Position numbers and translations under genes: made by a program. Positions 27,838-36,930 of a stretch of 64,000 bases of DNA are shown here, piece after piece. Position 1 is the first letter of the stretch; each line of letters begins with the position of its first letter. Below the pieces are notes generated by a model that did not search any database, was not told the DNA's origin, and saw only the letters and a program-made list of their open reading frames with translations. Source of the DNA: Agapetus fuscipes (lineage: Eukaryota; Arthropoda; Insecta; Trichoptera; Glossosomatidae); assembly GCA_951799405.1 (NCBI GenBank), contig OX637334.1:2418001-2482000 (forward strand), in the 5' to 3' direction.

Positions 27838-28370
27838 TACAAACAATTAATTACATTTGGGTAGATATAACAAATAAATACTAAACAATAAAACAGTAAA
27901 CATTAAAAAACCTACAAAAACATATTCTATAAAATGTGAAAAATATATTTTTAAAAGCCTCAGCCTTAAACGCCAGCATTACAAATCAACCACCATTTCT
28001 TTCGGTCCTTGCATACTACTTTCATTTCATCCAGAGTCATAACCTTTTTCATACAAGCTCTCCTTTTATTATGACTCTGGATATCCCATTCATTCGCTAT
28101 TTCGGAAATTTGGTGCATCCATACCTTTCTCGGTCTTCCTTTACCACGACATTCATCTATTCTTGCAACATATACTTTCTTCGTCAGTCTTTCTTCATTC
28201 ATTCTCTCCATACGTCCTAACCATCTAAGCATACTTCTTTTAATCTTCACTTTCACACTTTCTCTTGCACCACATTCCTCTCTTACAAAATCATTCCTCA
28301 CCCTATCACTCCGTCTTTTTCCAATCATACTTCTTAGTACAAATATTATAATATGAAATGAATGGATCAT
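27838..28370 (-). pseudogene. RTE-like LINE, C-terminal 134 codons and 3' UTR
   Basis: The longest coding remnant of the window. From 28370 down to 27966 it is open without a stop. Recognisable segments: MIGKRRSDRVRNDFVREECG, then LRWLGRMERMNEERLTKKVY, ARIDECRGKGRPRKVWMHQI, and CMKKVMTLDEMKVVCKDRKK to the end. This is the tail of arthropod RTE-type endonuclease-reverse transcriptases, downstream of the RT domain. A full protein would be roughly 900-1000 residues, so this is a 5'-truncated insertion. Its intact frame suggests relative youth. No promoter or partner genes. Confidence 0.85.
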
Positions 28371-29163
28371 TTTTGCATTACGATTTTTTCTAATAGTTAT
28401 TGAATTTAGTACACCTGTAATACGTAAAGTAAGTGCTCACAACCGTTATGTACTCGTAAGTTGGCCAAAAAAGAAAAATAGATATATTTTTGACATTATT
28501 TTGGTTATGAGCCAGCTCTTTGAAACTCAAACTTTGAAATTCAATCTCCTGTCACATTTGACGTTTTCTTTATTGAAAGTGCCAAAAGCTTTATAAATTC
28601 TAACCACTTTATAAACGTAAAATATTTTTTCTTGCCAAGTTAATATCATTTTTCAATACTTGAAGATGTAGTGGTCATTTTTGGTCGCTCTTTTTTTTAA
28701 ACTATTTTTATTAACTCATGATTCACTTGATCTATAGCTTTCCATCACTTTTTCTTTAAATTTTAAATCTCAAACTTTGAACTGCTCTCCTGAACAATTT
28801 AGTTTTTCTTGCTTATGCCCTGTCTGCCTTTTAGCCGTCGATATACTGAAATTGCATTTCCCTATGAATTTTTTGTCACTCTATTTAATAGAAAATAAAA
28901 TGCATCACGTATCAGATGACTTGTTACTATTAAATGCAATAAAAACTGAAGTACTGTTCTGTAGGAGCTTGCACGATTCAAAGTAGTAAAATAAATTTTC
29001 CAAGTCTTGTATAAAAATTAGATAGCGCCTTTGCAACTTTGCTAACAAAATTTCGAATCCTCGACGACTTTGTAAAGTCGTTGAAGTGGTGCCATATCGC
29101 CATCTTAAACATGGAGGTATATTCAATGATCTTAAAGATAAAACTGAATAAGTGCCGATTCAC
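28371..29163. other. AT-rich, no repeat recognised
   Basis: Small overlapping frames (28777-28986, 28905-29163, 29039-29257) lack family features. Possibly low-copy intergenic DNA. Confidence 0.3.
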
Positions 29164-29372
29164 TATAATCTATAATCTAAGTTGCAAGGATATAATTCAT
29201 AGCTCTCAGATTTACGCCCACAAACAAACACGTGTAGTTCGCGCTTACAAATGCTGATTGTGTACTTACAAATAAAATTCAAACTTCAAATGAACATAAG
29301 CCCTGAAACTCTTGCCGACATTCCCTGAAACAAGGGTGACATTGGCAAAGTGAACCATTTTTACAGTATGGG
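29164..29372 (-). mobile_element. A-repeat, young subfamily, head truncated
   Basis: TATAATCTATAATCTAAGTTGC through CATTTTTACAGTATGGG; ends before GGTCAGCC. Confidence 0.9.
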
Positions 29373-29604
29373 TTTTTACACTGATTTAAGAAATTGTAAA
29401 TTACACGTGTATTGGGTGTAACCTTTTGTAGGGCCTGTTGCACCAACCTCCAATCAATATTTGATTTTCACATCAAATTTGATTGCTTAGTTTTGGTAAG
29501 GACCTCGGTTAAATATTTCTCGGAAGTGGGTAATAGTATGATGGAGTTTGAACAGGAAAGGTGATGTACATTAACAGATGTATACGTATTTGCAACCAAA
29601 TTTT

Positions 29605-30112
29605 TGATTTGATGGGAGGTTGGAATGAGGCTGAACCCCCGTGCTGTAAAAATCGGTTCACCTTTGCCAATGCCACCCTGGTTTCAGGGAACGGCAGCAG
29701 GAGTTGCAGTGTTTATGTTCATGTGAGGTTTTGTTTATACGTGACTTATAGGTTGGTATGCGGCTGACCACCCATGCTGTAGAAAATGGTTCACTTTGCC
29801 AATGTCACCCCTGTTTCAGGGAAGGTCGGCAAGAATTGCAGGCTGTATGTTCATTTGAGATTCGGATTATTATCTTGTAGGACTAGATGCGGCATGTTTA
29901 AGCGCGAACTTAAGCATGTCTGTTTTGTGTAAATGCGTATAATGTGAATCTCTAATGTTACTCATATTTTGCAACTTAGATTAACTGATTAGATTAGTAT
30001 GCACGCATGCAGAATGTGTAGGCGCGAACCTACATGTGCCAGTCTGTGGGCATGCGTTTAATATGAGCCTTAAATGTTAACATATCTTCGCAGCTTAGAT
30101 TACAGATCATAG
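29605..30112 (+). mobile_element. A-repeat, old, split by a younger A-repeat
   Basis: First part 29605-29740 (GAGGTTGGAATGAGGCTGAA ... GAGGTTTTGTTTATAC), second part 29997-30112 (GTATGCACGCATGCAGAATG ... GCAGCTTAGATTACAGATCA). Same subfamily as the copy at 465-709. Confidence 0.88.
29742..29993 (+). mobile_element. A-repeat inserted in an A-repeat
   Basis: TGACTTATAGGTTGGTATGC to TTAGATTAACTGATTAGATT. The head begins 4-5 bp inside the usual start, within the limits of 5' truncation. Confidence 0.9.
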
Positions 30113-30169
30113 AATCACACTTAATTTTGATTTTGTCTGATTGGAGTTTGGTGCAACAGACCCATAGTC

Positions 30170-30325
30170 AGTAAACTAATAATCAGGTGCTCATGAAAAA
30201 CTTCTTAACTACAGGATTTTCACATGTAGAATAAAGGTGTATTTATCTGAGAAACACATGTTAGCTTAATGTGACTTTTATTCAGTTTTACCTTTAAGGT
30301 GTCGATATAATAGTCTATCAATAAT
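30170..30325 (+). mobile_element. E-repeat copy
   Basis: AGGTGCTCATGAAAAACTTC, TAACTACAGGATTTTCACAT, TGTATTTATCTGAGAAACAC, TTCAGTTTTACCTTTAAGG. Colinear with 15835-15660 (reverse). Confidence 0.6.
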
Positions 30326-30486
30326 ATAACACGTGTCTGCTTAGTTTTGATTTCCTAGAATTGCTGAGCAGATGAGAAGTAAGACTCCATGAGAACTCCT
30401 CATACCAGTGCCTGTACAATACTGGAACGCTCCAAGTTCAATAAACTCCAACGTTTAGTATCAATGATAGCTGAAATGTGTTTAAC

Positions 30487-30700
30487 GTATCTATAATTTA
30501 AGTTGCAAAGATGTATTTATGTTTTAGGCTTATATTTAATGCACTTCATGCTACATGTCTTAGACCGGTCCGTAGTACAGTGGTAACACTTCGGACTCGT
30601 AAATGGCAGGTTGTGGGTTCTAATCCCAGCGGAGCACAAAAAATACCAATTATATTTATAGTTGTCAGCTTCATACCAACCTATAAGTCAAAGGATGTGA
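30487..30700. mobile_element. A-repeat remains flanking a T-SINE head
   Basis: 30487-30557 is an A-repeat tail in minus orientation, 30562-30662 a plus-strand T-SINE head with first body bases (TAGTACAGTGG, GGGTTCTAATCCCAG), and 30664-30697 an A-repeat head in minus orientation. The SINE apparently sits inside an A-repeat that also lost its middle. Confidence 0.7.
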
Positions 30701-31579
30701 AGTATAAAAGCCTGTTTTCTAATTCAAAGTATAAGTTTTTGTGTTTTTTGAAATAAATAATAAGAAAAATCGTTTTTGGTTGTTTGAAATCTTCCATTCC
30801 AGTTGCCGGCATTTTATTTTCTTTACGTATTCACGTTAATTAAGCACTGAAGCTTCACAGAACCGCAGCCTACATTTATATGTGACCAAGGCCTATTCTC
30901 GCGTGTCCCTGATCATACGAGACACTTCTAGAACGGATGTTGCTAGAGAGTGCGAGAAGTACCAGGTAAAGAATATCAAACACTCCCGTCTACACACACA
31001 CACATACCTACACAGGAAGTAAAACGCTTAGGTACACAATCACAAAAACACGCAGGCATGAACCTATACATTCGTAACAATATAAGAGTTTAGGTAAGGA
31101 TAACGACTTATTTAGTAGAATTTAAAATGTCAACACCTTTTTAGGGTGTTCAATACACCTTGTTTAGTCGCTTATAAAGCAGAAACTACAGCCTGTCATC
31201 TAACGTCCGTATCCGTGAATAATTCCCTAGAATGTGTGCGCAACCCTTCGATTATTTACGCAGTCGTCGCGTAAAAAAATGCCCTGTCCCCACTAAGCGG
31301 CAGTGTTTTATTTGTGTCAGTTTTTCTGGCCTCGACCTGTTTACACAGTGATTCGATATACTTACGCCTAAAGACACAATCGATACCTACATAGATTATG
31401 AGACGAGCGCAATTCAGAGCCATTCGTTCGTAGTACATTAGTTGTAAATACTTTAACGCTGTCACCGTTTTATTAAAGGTGGCCAGAACCTCTGCAGAGT
31501 CTCCCCCACTTATTCACATCTTGACATAATTCTCATATTATTCATATTACTTTTTGATACAAATGTTATTTTTTATTTG
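30701..31579. other. No gene seen; weak LTR-like scrap
   Basis: 30900-30970 (CGAGACACTTCTAGAACGG, GAGAGTGCGAGAAGTACC) has LTR flavour. A minus-strand frame 31256-31465 has no known motif. A CA microsatellite lies near 30993-31005. Confidence 0.3.
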
Positions 31580-31842
31580 TATCCCTTAACTTTTAGGTTG
31601 ATACGAGGCTGACTACAAATGCAGTAAAAAATGGTACACTTTGCCAATGTCACCCCTGTTTCAAGAAATGTCGGCAAAAGTTGCAGGGCTTTTGTTAATT
31701 TTTGAGGTTTGATTTTTGAATGGTGAGTACACATGCAGAATTTGTAAGCGCGAACTTACACGCGTCTGTTTGGGTGCATGCATTTAATATGAATTTTAAA
31801 TGTTTATATATATTTGCAACTTAGATTATAGATTATAAATAC
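31580..31842 (+). mobile_element. A-repeat, full length
   Basis: GTATCCCTTAACTTTTAGG to GCAACTTAGATTATAGATTAT with all blocks present. Confidence 0.88.
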
Positions 31843-31888
31843 ATACAAGAAATTCCAGTAAGGCTTTTTGTAGTGCTTTGTTGCGCCT

Positions 31889-32012
31889 AAACCAACTGGA
31901 TTTTGCTTGAGAATTGACGCTTTATATAGGTACGACCAAGCTCACAGAAGGCTCTTGAGGTGTGATTCACACAAAAAGAGCGCTCACCAAATAATCATTC
32001 TAATATTACTGT
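31889..32012 (+). mobile_element. T-SINE 3' part, tail 'a'
   Basis: AACTGGATTTTGCTTGAGAA to AATAATCATTCTAATATTAC; head and first body part missing. Confidence 0.8.
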
Positions 32013-32511
32013 TATGTAAATATGAAATATAAATATTTAAAATAAGTAGGTATTAGTTATAGTTATAGGAATTCTGTATTGTATTGTGTGGGTAGAAATC
32101 ATTGAATTAAATACGTGAAGCATCGAGAAATAATGATAACTACGCCTTTCTGGAACTGTCTAGCGAATATAGGTCTAGATTGTACTGTTTTGAAGAGTAT
32201 AAGAAGGGTGCGAGTGGCTTGCAGGGCGAGTATCATACAAGCTTTACAACTACATTGAACTAACCAGTGAACAGAAACCAAGTGTAATGGAATAGTCGAG
32301 ATTACCTTTGTGAAAATAAATTATTAAAAGTAAAATAAACAACTGTATAAGAAGACCAGTATTTTTAATTGAAAGACTTTTGAACCCTAATTTCGTAACA
32401 TTAATATATTTGATCTCTACTAAATTTTATAGAACACAAATAATTCTACTCGTGTTACGATCTCTCGAGCATCTTCAGGTACACAAACCATACAAAATAT
32501 TATGTTTATGT
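32013..32511. other. LTR-like and hammerhead-like scraps
   Basis: 32100-32340 (CTGGAACTGTCTAGCG, AAGAGTATAAGAAGGGTGCG, AATAAATTATT) may be part of an LTR. On the minus strand 32480-32452 reads CTGAAGATGCTCGAGAGATCG then TAACACG, a hammerhead-like core with GAAA changed to GTAA. Confidence 0.35.
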
Positions 32512-32761
32512 ATCTAATCTAATCTAAGTTGCAAAGATATGTTACATTGGAGATTCACATTATATGCATTCTCACAAGCAGACACCTTCAAGTTCACGGT
32601 TGCACATGCCGCATGTGAACCTACAACATAAAAACCAAATCTCAAATGGACATACATCCTGCAACTCTTGCCGTACTTGCCTGAAACAGGGGTGACATTG
32701 GCAAAGTGAACCATTCTTACAGCATGGGTGGTCAGCCGCATACCAGCCTATAAGTCAAGGA
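32512..32761 (-). mobile_element. A-repeat, full length, joined to RTE 3' UTR
   Basis: ATCTAATCTAAGTTGCAAAG to GCCTATAAGTCAAGGAA; subfamily with TTACATTGGAGATTCACATT, like 11022 and 40492. The RTE UTR continues to 32890. Confidence 0.9.
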
Positions 32762-32890
32762 ACATACACGACAATTTTTTTTTAAATTAATAAATAATAA
32801 CATGTATGGACATCAAAACTAAAACAGAAAACAAATTCCAATTAAATAAACCTTAGCCGCCAACATTACAGATCAACCGCCATTTCTTTA
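32762..32890 (-). pseudogene. RTE-like LINE 3' UTR and last codons
   Basis: The minus strand has AAATGGCGGTTGATCTGTAA (last codons and stop), GGCGGCTAAGG, and an AT-rich UTR leading into the A-repeat head. Same arrangement as 35623-35765. Confidence 0.75.
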
Positions 32891-32895
32891 TTCTT

Positions 32896-33318
32896 TTAAT
32901 ACATTAATCTTATTATTTTTGAAATGATTTTATTAACATTATGAGAGAGTTAATTTGATTTATTTTTTAAGTTTATTTAGCCTCCATTATTACAACTGAC
33001 AGGTACATTATCTAATGTTTGGGTATCGCTTTCATCTCTCCACTTCTTATAGTGTACATTATAGGCTAACAGCTGATGTCTAGAGATCACGGGCTCGATT
33101 CCTGGGCAGTCACTGTTCCAGGAAACCTAGTGATAGCGCGTTTCTGTACCAGATCCTTGTATGCATGAGATTAGAGACCGAGCTAGTAATAAGGACAGTC
33201 ACTGGCTTCGGCTAGTTGAGCATATTTAACATTCTACTGTGACGGTGGTGTCTATAACAAATTAAAATCAATTGCTTAGGAAGCGTGTAAATCAGCACTT
33301 ATTCAGTTTTACCTTTAA
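32896..33318. other. Possible degraded tRNA-like SINE
   Basis: 33062-33120 contains GGCTAACAGCTGATGTCTAG and GGGCTCGATTCCTGG, which could be decayed A and B boxes, followed by ~130 bp without a known body. 33280-33310 is an E-repeat scrap. No gene. Confidence 0.35.
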
Positions 33319-33643
33319 TCGGTCGATAGCTCAGTTGGTAGAGTGTTGCATTCCATCTCGTGAGCTCGGGTTCGAATCCCGCCGAGGGTGTCAGAAATTA
33401 ATTCAATGGTTTCAATGTTTATTTCAAACACATAAATAAAATACCGGCAAGGCTTACTTAGCCTTCACAATAAATGAGTACCAGCCCTCTCGGGAGCTGG
33501 GAAACCCCCACTTTAGCTGACGTGGTTGGCGTAAGATCGGCCCCCTCATCCGTACAAATAAAAAGGTTCAACTCGTCACATGCTTCTCCTTCGGGGATAA
33601 CGCGGCAAGAAGTTACACTATATGTGTAGCTTAGTTGCGTGGC
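33319..33643 (+). mobile_element. B-SINE, full length
   Basis: CGGTCGATAGCTCAGTTGGT and GGTTCGAATCCCGCC are intact A and B boxes; the body is complete, ending TGTAGCTTAGTTGCGTGG. The TTTCCCGTTTCGG block has changed to AATTCAATGGTTTC. Confidence 0.92.
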
Positions 33644-33743
33644 TATTCTTAAGGATATTTTGAGATGATAAGTCCGCGCCTTGTAGTTAAACAAATATAT
33701 ACAATGCAAGTATGCTATCTGTAACTAAGCTGCAGAGATATAC

Positions 33744-33772
33744 AAGTATATATATATATATATATATATATG
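33744..33772. repeat. TA microsatellite
   Basis: About 13 TA units immediately upstream of the composite SINE; the 5S block is truncated exactly where the run ends. Confidence 0.9.
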
Positions 33773-33778
33773 CTCATA

Positions 33779-33878
33779 ATGAAAGCACCGGTTCCCATAG
33801 ATCACCGAAGTTAAGCAACATTGGGCGCGGACAGTACTTGGATGGGTGACCGCTCAGGTACACCGCGTGTCGTTGGCA
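33779..33878 (+). pseudogene. 5S rRNA-derived SINE module, 5' truncated
   Basis: Retains the internal control region almost unchanged, closer to a normal 5S sequence than the copy at 12444 (AAGTTAAGCAACA). It lacks the 5' end, so it is not a functional 5S gene. Confidence 0.88.
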
Positions 33879-34195
33879 TCTTGGACCGGTCCGTAGTCCG
33901 TAGTGGCAACACTTCGGACTCGTAAATGGAAGGTTGTGGATTCGGATCCCGGCGGAGCACAAAAATATACCATTTATATTTCGAATGTGCTCTTCGCTGA
34001 GTTGAAAAATTCATAAACCTTTACCAAAGACCGGTCACTGAAAGGTCCATCCAACCTTACAACAACTGGGTCTTGCTTGAGAATTGGCGCTTTCTACAGC
34101 GACGACCAAGCTCGCAGAGGGCTCTTGAGGTGTGATACACACAAAAACAGCGCTCACCAAATAAATCATCCTAATATTATTATTATTATATATAT
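33779..34195 (+). mobile_element. Composite 5S rRNA + tRNA SINE, tail 'a'
   Basis: 5S-derived block 33779-33878 (GAAAGCACCGGTTCCCATAG, ATCACCGAAGTTAAGCAACA, TTGGGCGCGG, GATGGGTGACCGCT, CACCGCGTGTCGTTGGC), lacking about the first 20 nt. The linker ATCTTGGACC leads to the tRNA-like head, which has a 5-bp duplication (CCGTAGTCCGTAGTGG) shared with 38824. The tail is type 'a' (GGGCTCTTGAGGTGTGATAC, AAATAAATCATCC) and ends in ATT/TA repeats, unlike the first composite. Same 5S-tRNA junction, different tail. Confidence 0.92.
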
Positions 34196-34204
34196 ATATA
34201 TATA

Positions 34205-34420
34205 TCTATTTTTTTTTTTAAATAGATTTGTGGAAAGGAATGCAATCCACCAACCTATTTTACCTGGCCAGTTGTCTTCATGCGAAAGCAGAAGCTTGTG
34301 TGCATGCAACGGCATCTGTTGAACCAGGGTCGAAGTTATCGTCGCGGGATTCGAACCAGCGTTATCCGGTTCCAAATAACCTGTCTTGATCCCCGCGGCT
34401 ATAACACCGACTGAATATAT
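34205..34420 (-). mobile_element. C-SINE (tRNA-derived), full length
   Basis: On the minus strand: GGTGTTATAGCCGCGGGGAT as A-box region, GCTGGTTCGAATCCCGCG as a perfect B box, then CTTCGACCCTGG, AAGACAACTGGCCAGG, TAGGTTGGTGGATTGCATTC and a T-rich end mirrored as poly-A-like sequence. Fragments of the same family at 24125, 60465 and 62968 confirm that it is dispersed. Confidence 0.8.
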
Positions 34421-34424
34421 GTAC

Positions 34425-34580
34425 CTATATATTTCATATTAAATGCATGCTCATAACAGATCTTAAATTAACATACACCGACAATTCTTGCTGACCTTCC
34501 CTGAAACAGGGGTGACATTGGCAAAGTGTACCACATTCTACAGCATAAGTGGTCAGCCGCATACCAATCTATAAGTTAAG
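34425..34580 (-). mobile_element. A-repeat with internal deletion
   Basis: TTTCATATTAAATGCATGC is joined directly to AACAGATCTTAAATTAACAT; the CGCGCTTGCACATGCCGC block is missing. Ends ATAAGTTAAG, with an RTE UTR scrap beyond. Confidence 0.82.
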
Positions 34581-34615
34581 TAACATAGACAATAAATTAC
34601 ATTTTTTTATATGTA

Positions 34616-34680
34616 TACCCTTTGGGAAACGCACAGAGAAGTTGCAATATATGTGTAGATTATTTGCGTTTTTGCGTCTT
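34616..34680 (+). mobile_element. B-SINE 3' scrap
   Basis: CCCTTTGGGAAACGC, AGAAGTTGCAATATATGTGT, ATTATTTGCGTTTTTGCG resemble the last ~65 bp of the family. Confidence 0.5.
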
Positions 34681-34932
34681 GTGACTGTTCTATCGACCGG
34701 GGTACCATAGATGTAAAAAATACTACTATAGTACTATGTGTATTTTTAGAGAACAAATGTCGTGATTTGACTTCTCTATAGTGAAGGACATGAATTAATA
34801 AAATATGCCCAGGGGTTAAATAATTAATCATAAACGATCTGATTGGATGTTTAGTCTTTTATTTTAATAAAAAAATGTTATCGGCGGTCGATAATTATAA
34901 AGTACGAAGAATGATTAATTTTAAATAATAAC

Positions 34933-35197
34933 TCCCTCTCCCAGTTCTTGTTTGCCGTATACGCCAATCTTGTCAAATAAGACTTTTTCATGCAGTTGTC
35001 TTAAGTATCAAATTCTACACAATCTGAGCTAAGAAAAACCGTAAAACTCGATAATGTGAGAGTTCTTTTAAATATTTTTAAAATAAATTTCTTGTTTTCA
35101 TAAGACACATTGGTCCAGTACACATGCAAACATTGCTCATGTAAAATTTTCTCAATGGCGTATACGGCAAACCAGAACTAAGGCAGCGAACTACCTT
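34933..35197 (+). mobile_element. D-MITE, copy 2, both ends present
   Basis: Left TIR CCCAGTTCTTGTTTGCCGTA, right TIR (reverse) CCTTAGTTCTGGTTTGCCGT; both continue TACGCC. The core is as in copy 1. Left and right TIRs differ at a few sites, so it is not newly inserted. Confidence 0.85.
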
Positions 35198-35364
35198 GTT
35201 AGTATTTTTTTTTAGTACAAATTACTGAAGATTATAAATAATACTCGTATTGTGTACGACTTTTATATAGGTAATCTAAAAAATATTTTATTACTCTTTG
35301 TATCGTTAAGAATATGCAGAATGTAAGAGGTTGTATTTTGTTTATCTTTGTTGGTTGGTACCTA

Positions 35365-35622
35365 GTCTAATGTAATCTAATCTAAGTTGCAAATATATGT
35401 AGCATTAATGATTCACATTACATTAATTTTCACAAGCTAACACGTATAAGTTCGCGCTTAAACATGCCGTATGTGGACCTACAATATAAAACCCGAACCT
35501 CAAATAAACATACATCCTGCAACTCCTGCCGACCGTCCCTGAAACAGGGGGGACCTTGTCAAAGTGAACCATTTTCTACAGCATGGGGGGTCAGCCGCAT
35601 ACCAACCTATAAGTCAAGGAAC
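35365..35622 (-). mobile_element. A-repeat, full length, joined to RTE 3' UTR
   Basis: AATCTAATCTAAGTTGCAAA to AACCTATAAGTCAAGGAAC. The RTE UTR follows to 35765. Confidence 0.9.
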
Positions 35623-35765
35623 ATACACAACAAAAAACATTTTTGAAATTAATAAATAATAATATGAATGGACATCAAAAACTAAATAGAAAAGAAATTC
35701 TAATTAAAAAATCCTAGCCGTCAACATTATAGATCAACCGCCATTTCTTTCTGTCCTTGCATACC
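35623..35765 (-). pseudogene. RTE-like LINE 3' UTR and last codons
   Basis: The minus strand starts GTATGCAAGGACAGAAAGAAATGG (KDRKKW end), AGCTAGG..., AT-rich UTR, then the A-repeat. Direct evidence that the A-repeat lies downstream of the RTE stop codon. Confidence 0.8.
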
Positions 35766-35939
35766 TACTTTTTTATAGTGGGTCTATGGAATAAGTCTCT
35801 AGAAAAGAGTAGATACTTAGGTAGGTAGGGGAGGCCGGGGCTGAACGTTCCCGGGGCACGTTGTTCCGACAGTAATAACTTTGTAAAGAAAAGCGATAGC
35901 AATACACGTGAAGTGCGTCGTTGAAGCATCAGGTGACGC

Positions 35940-35965
35940 GCCAATTTGGCGGCCATCTTAGTTGC
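35940..35965. promoter_or_regulatory. YY1/Pho-like motif in pogo 5' region
   Basis: GCCAATTTGGCGGCCATCTTAG includes GGCGGCCATCTT, the complement of AAGATGGCCGCC. It lies ~340 bp upstream of the transposase start and could serve the element's promoter. Only the motif is observed. Confidence 0.3.
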
Positions 35966-36223
35966 TTCGACGGCGGCGGACGAGTGGCTGTGTGCACCAC
36001 GCTATTAGAACACCACGTTAGTAAATTTTTTCGTATTTAAACTTTTTGGTCTATTTTTCTTTATTATTGACCGATTTATGTGAATCTTTCCAATTTTAAA
36101 GTGGCATTAGTGAGGTATTTAATAGCTTGAATGTTTTTTTCAATTGAATTTGTTAATTTGCTAGCATGACAGTTTTGTACAAAAATATAATTTGGGGCTA
36201 CAAGTTCCCTTCCAAAGGGGCTG

Positions 36224-36255
36224 GTTGTTCCCCGGAACAACTTACCCCAATCGAT
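36224..36255. promoter_or_regulatory. Left subterminal palindrome of the pogo element
   Basis: GTTGTTCCCCGGAACAAC followed by TTACCCC. The motif GGAACAACTYRCCCC also occurs near the right end (38055-38070), and TTGTTCC near 35861 in the left end. Such repeated subterminal sites are typical transposase-binding positions, which is inferred here. Confidence 0.5.
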
Positions 36256-36298
36256 CTAAGCTTAAATTTTCTATACAGTTTTACGATTTATTTTTAGG

Positions 36299-36610
36299 AT
36301 GGTACGTACCTACAAACGGAAAACTGAGAGAGGGAAAACATCTGAAACGTTATTCCGCCAAGCTGCCAATGCTGTCATACAAGATGGAAGAAAAGTAAAA
36401 ATGGTAGCCAGAGAACTGGAAATTTGGAACTGGAAAGAACTGGAATCTCAGGCTGCCTCTGTGACCGTTAATAGTGACCAACAACTTCAATTTACAGTAA
36501 AGACAAATGCTTTAGCTGGGTTTTATCCTGAAATTGTAAAGCCTTTACCAAAAGAACCCCTAAGATTGCAGACGGCTACAAAATGCCATATTAGAAAGAC
36601 AGCGGTTTAG
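36299..36610 (+). pseudogene. pogo-like transposase remnant, DNA-binding N-terminus (103 codons)
   Basis: Starts MVRTYKRKTERGKTSETLFR, the hallmark start of pogo/jerky-type transposases with a Psq-type helix-turn-helix (residues about 5-45). After MVARELEI the expected DNA-binding and DDE catalytic domains are absent; the frame passes through a repeated GAACTGGAA segment. It resumes with C-terminal-type sequence (TNALAGFYPEIVKPLPKEPL) before a stop at 36608. Family members are usually 500-600 residues, so about 400 are deleted. The stop lies where relatives read on (TDTPEKNALAE continues after it). Confidence 0.8.
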
Positions 36611-36930
36611 ACCGACACGCCAGAAAAAAATGCATTAGCTGAAGTCCAGGTAAAGAAGGAAGCAAGGAAAGACGAAGCCATTAGAAACAAGGGAAAGAAA
36701 ACAACAATAATAAAGGAAAAGGTAAAGGCAAGGGAAAAGGAAAGGGAAATGCTCAAGAAAAAGCTAAACGAAGAGAATTACAAGAAAGCGAGAGTGATGA
36801 TGAGAGTGATGATGAGGATCTGGAATGGTACTGCATAATTTGTTGTGATTCATATTCAAATTCACTTCCAAGAGAACAGTGGATAGAATGTAGCATGTGT
36901 AAAAATTGGGCACATTTTAAATGTAAGTGA
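36611..36930 (+). pseudogene. pogo-like transposase, C-terminal linker and zinc finger
   Basis: After the stop, the frame continues TDTPEKNALAEVQVKKEARK, then shifts. From about 36700 another frame reads repeated KGKG units and an acidic ESESDDESDDED stretch. It ends with a PHD-like finger: WYCIICCDSYS, WIECSMCKNWAHFKCK, stop at 36930. The Cys/His pattern is C-x2-C, C-x2-C, H-x2-C. Such a finger at the end of pogo-type transposases is known in insects. At least one frameshift and one stop separate it from the N-terminus. Confidence 0.75.

Larger units (their letters stand above)
29431..30163. mobile_element. TIR element containing two nested A-repeats
   Basis: Left end GGGCCTGTTGCACCAACCTC and right end (reverse) GGGTCTGTTGCACCAAACTC are matching inverted repeats, continuing for about 28 bp. 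The outer element has no transposase and would be ~250 bp without the insertions. Target duplication ambiguous (GTA/ATA). Inside lie A-repeats 29605-30112. Confidence 0.75.

Noticed and set aside
27966..28370. 134-codon minus-strand ORF as a host gene
   Set aside because: Its sequence is the C-terminus of an RTE-like reverse transcriptase protein, 5' truncated and followed by LINE 3' UTR.
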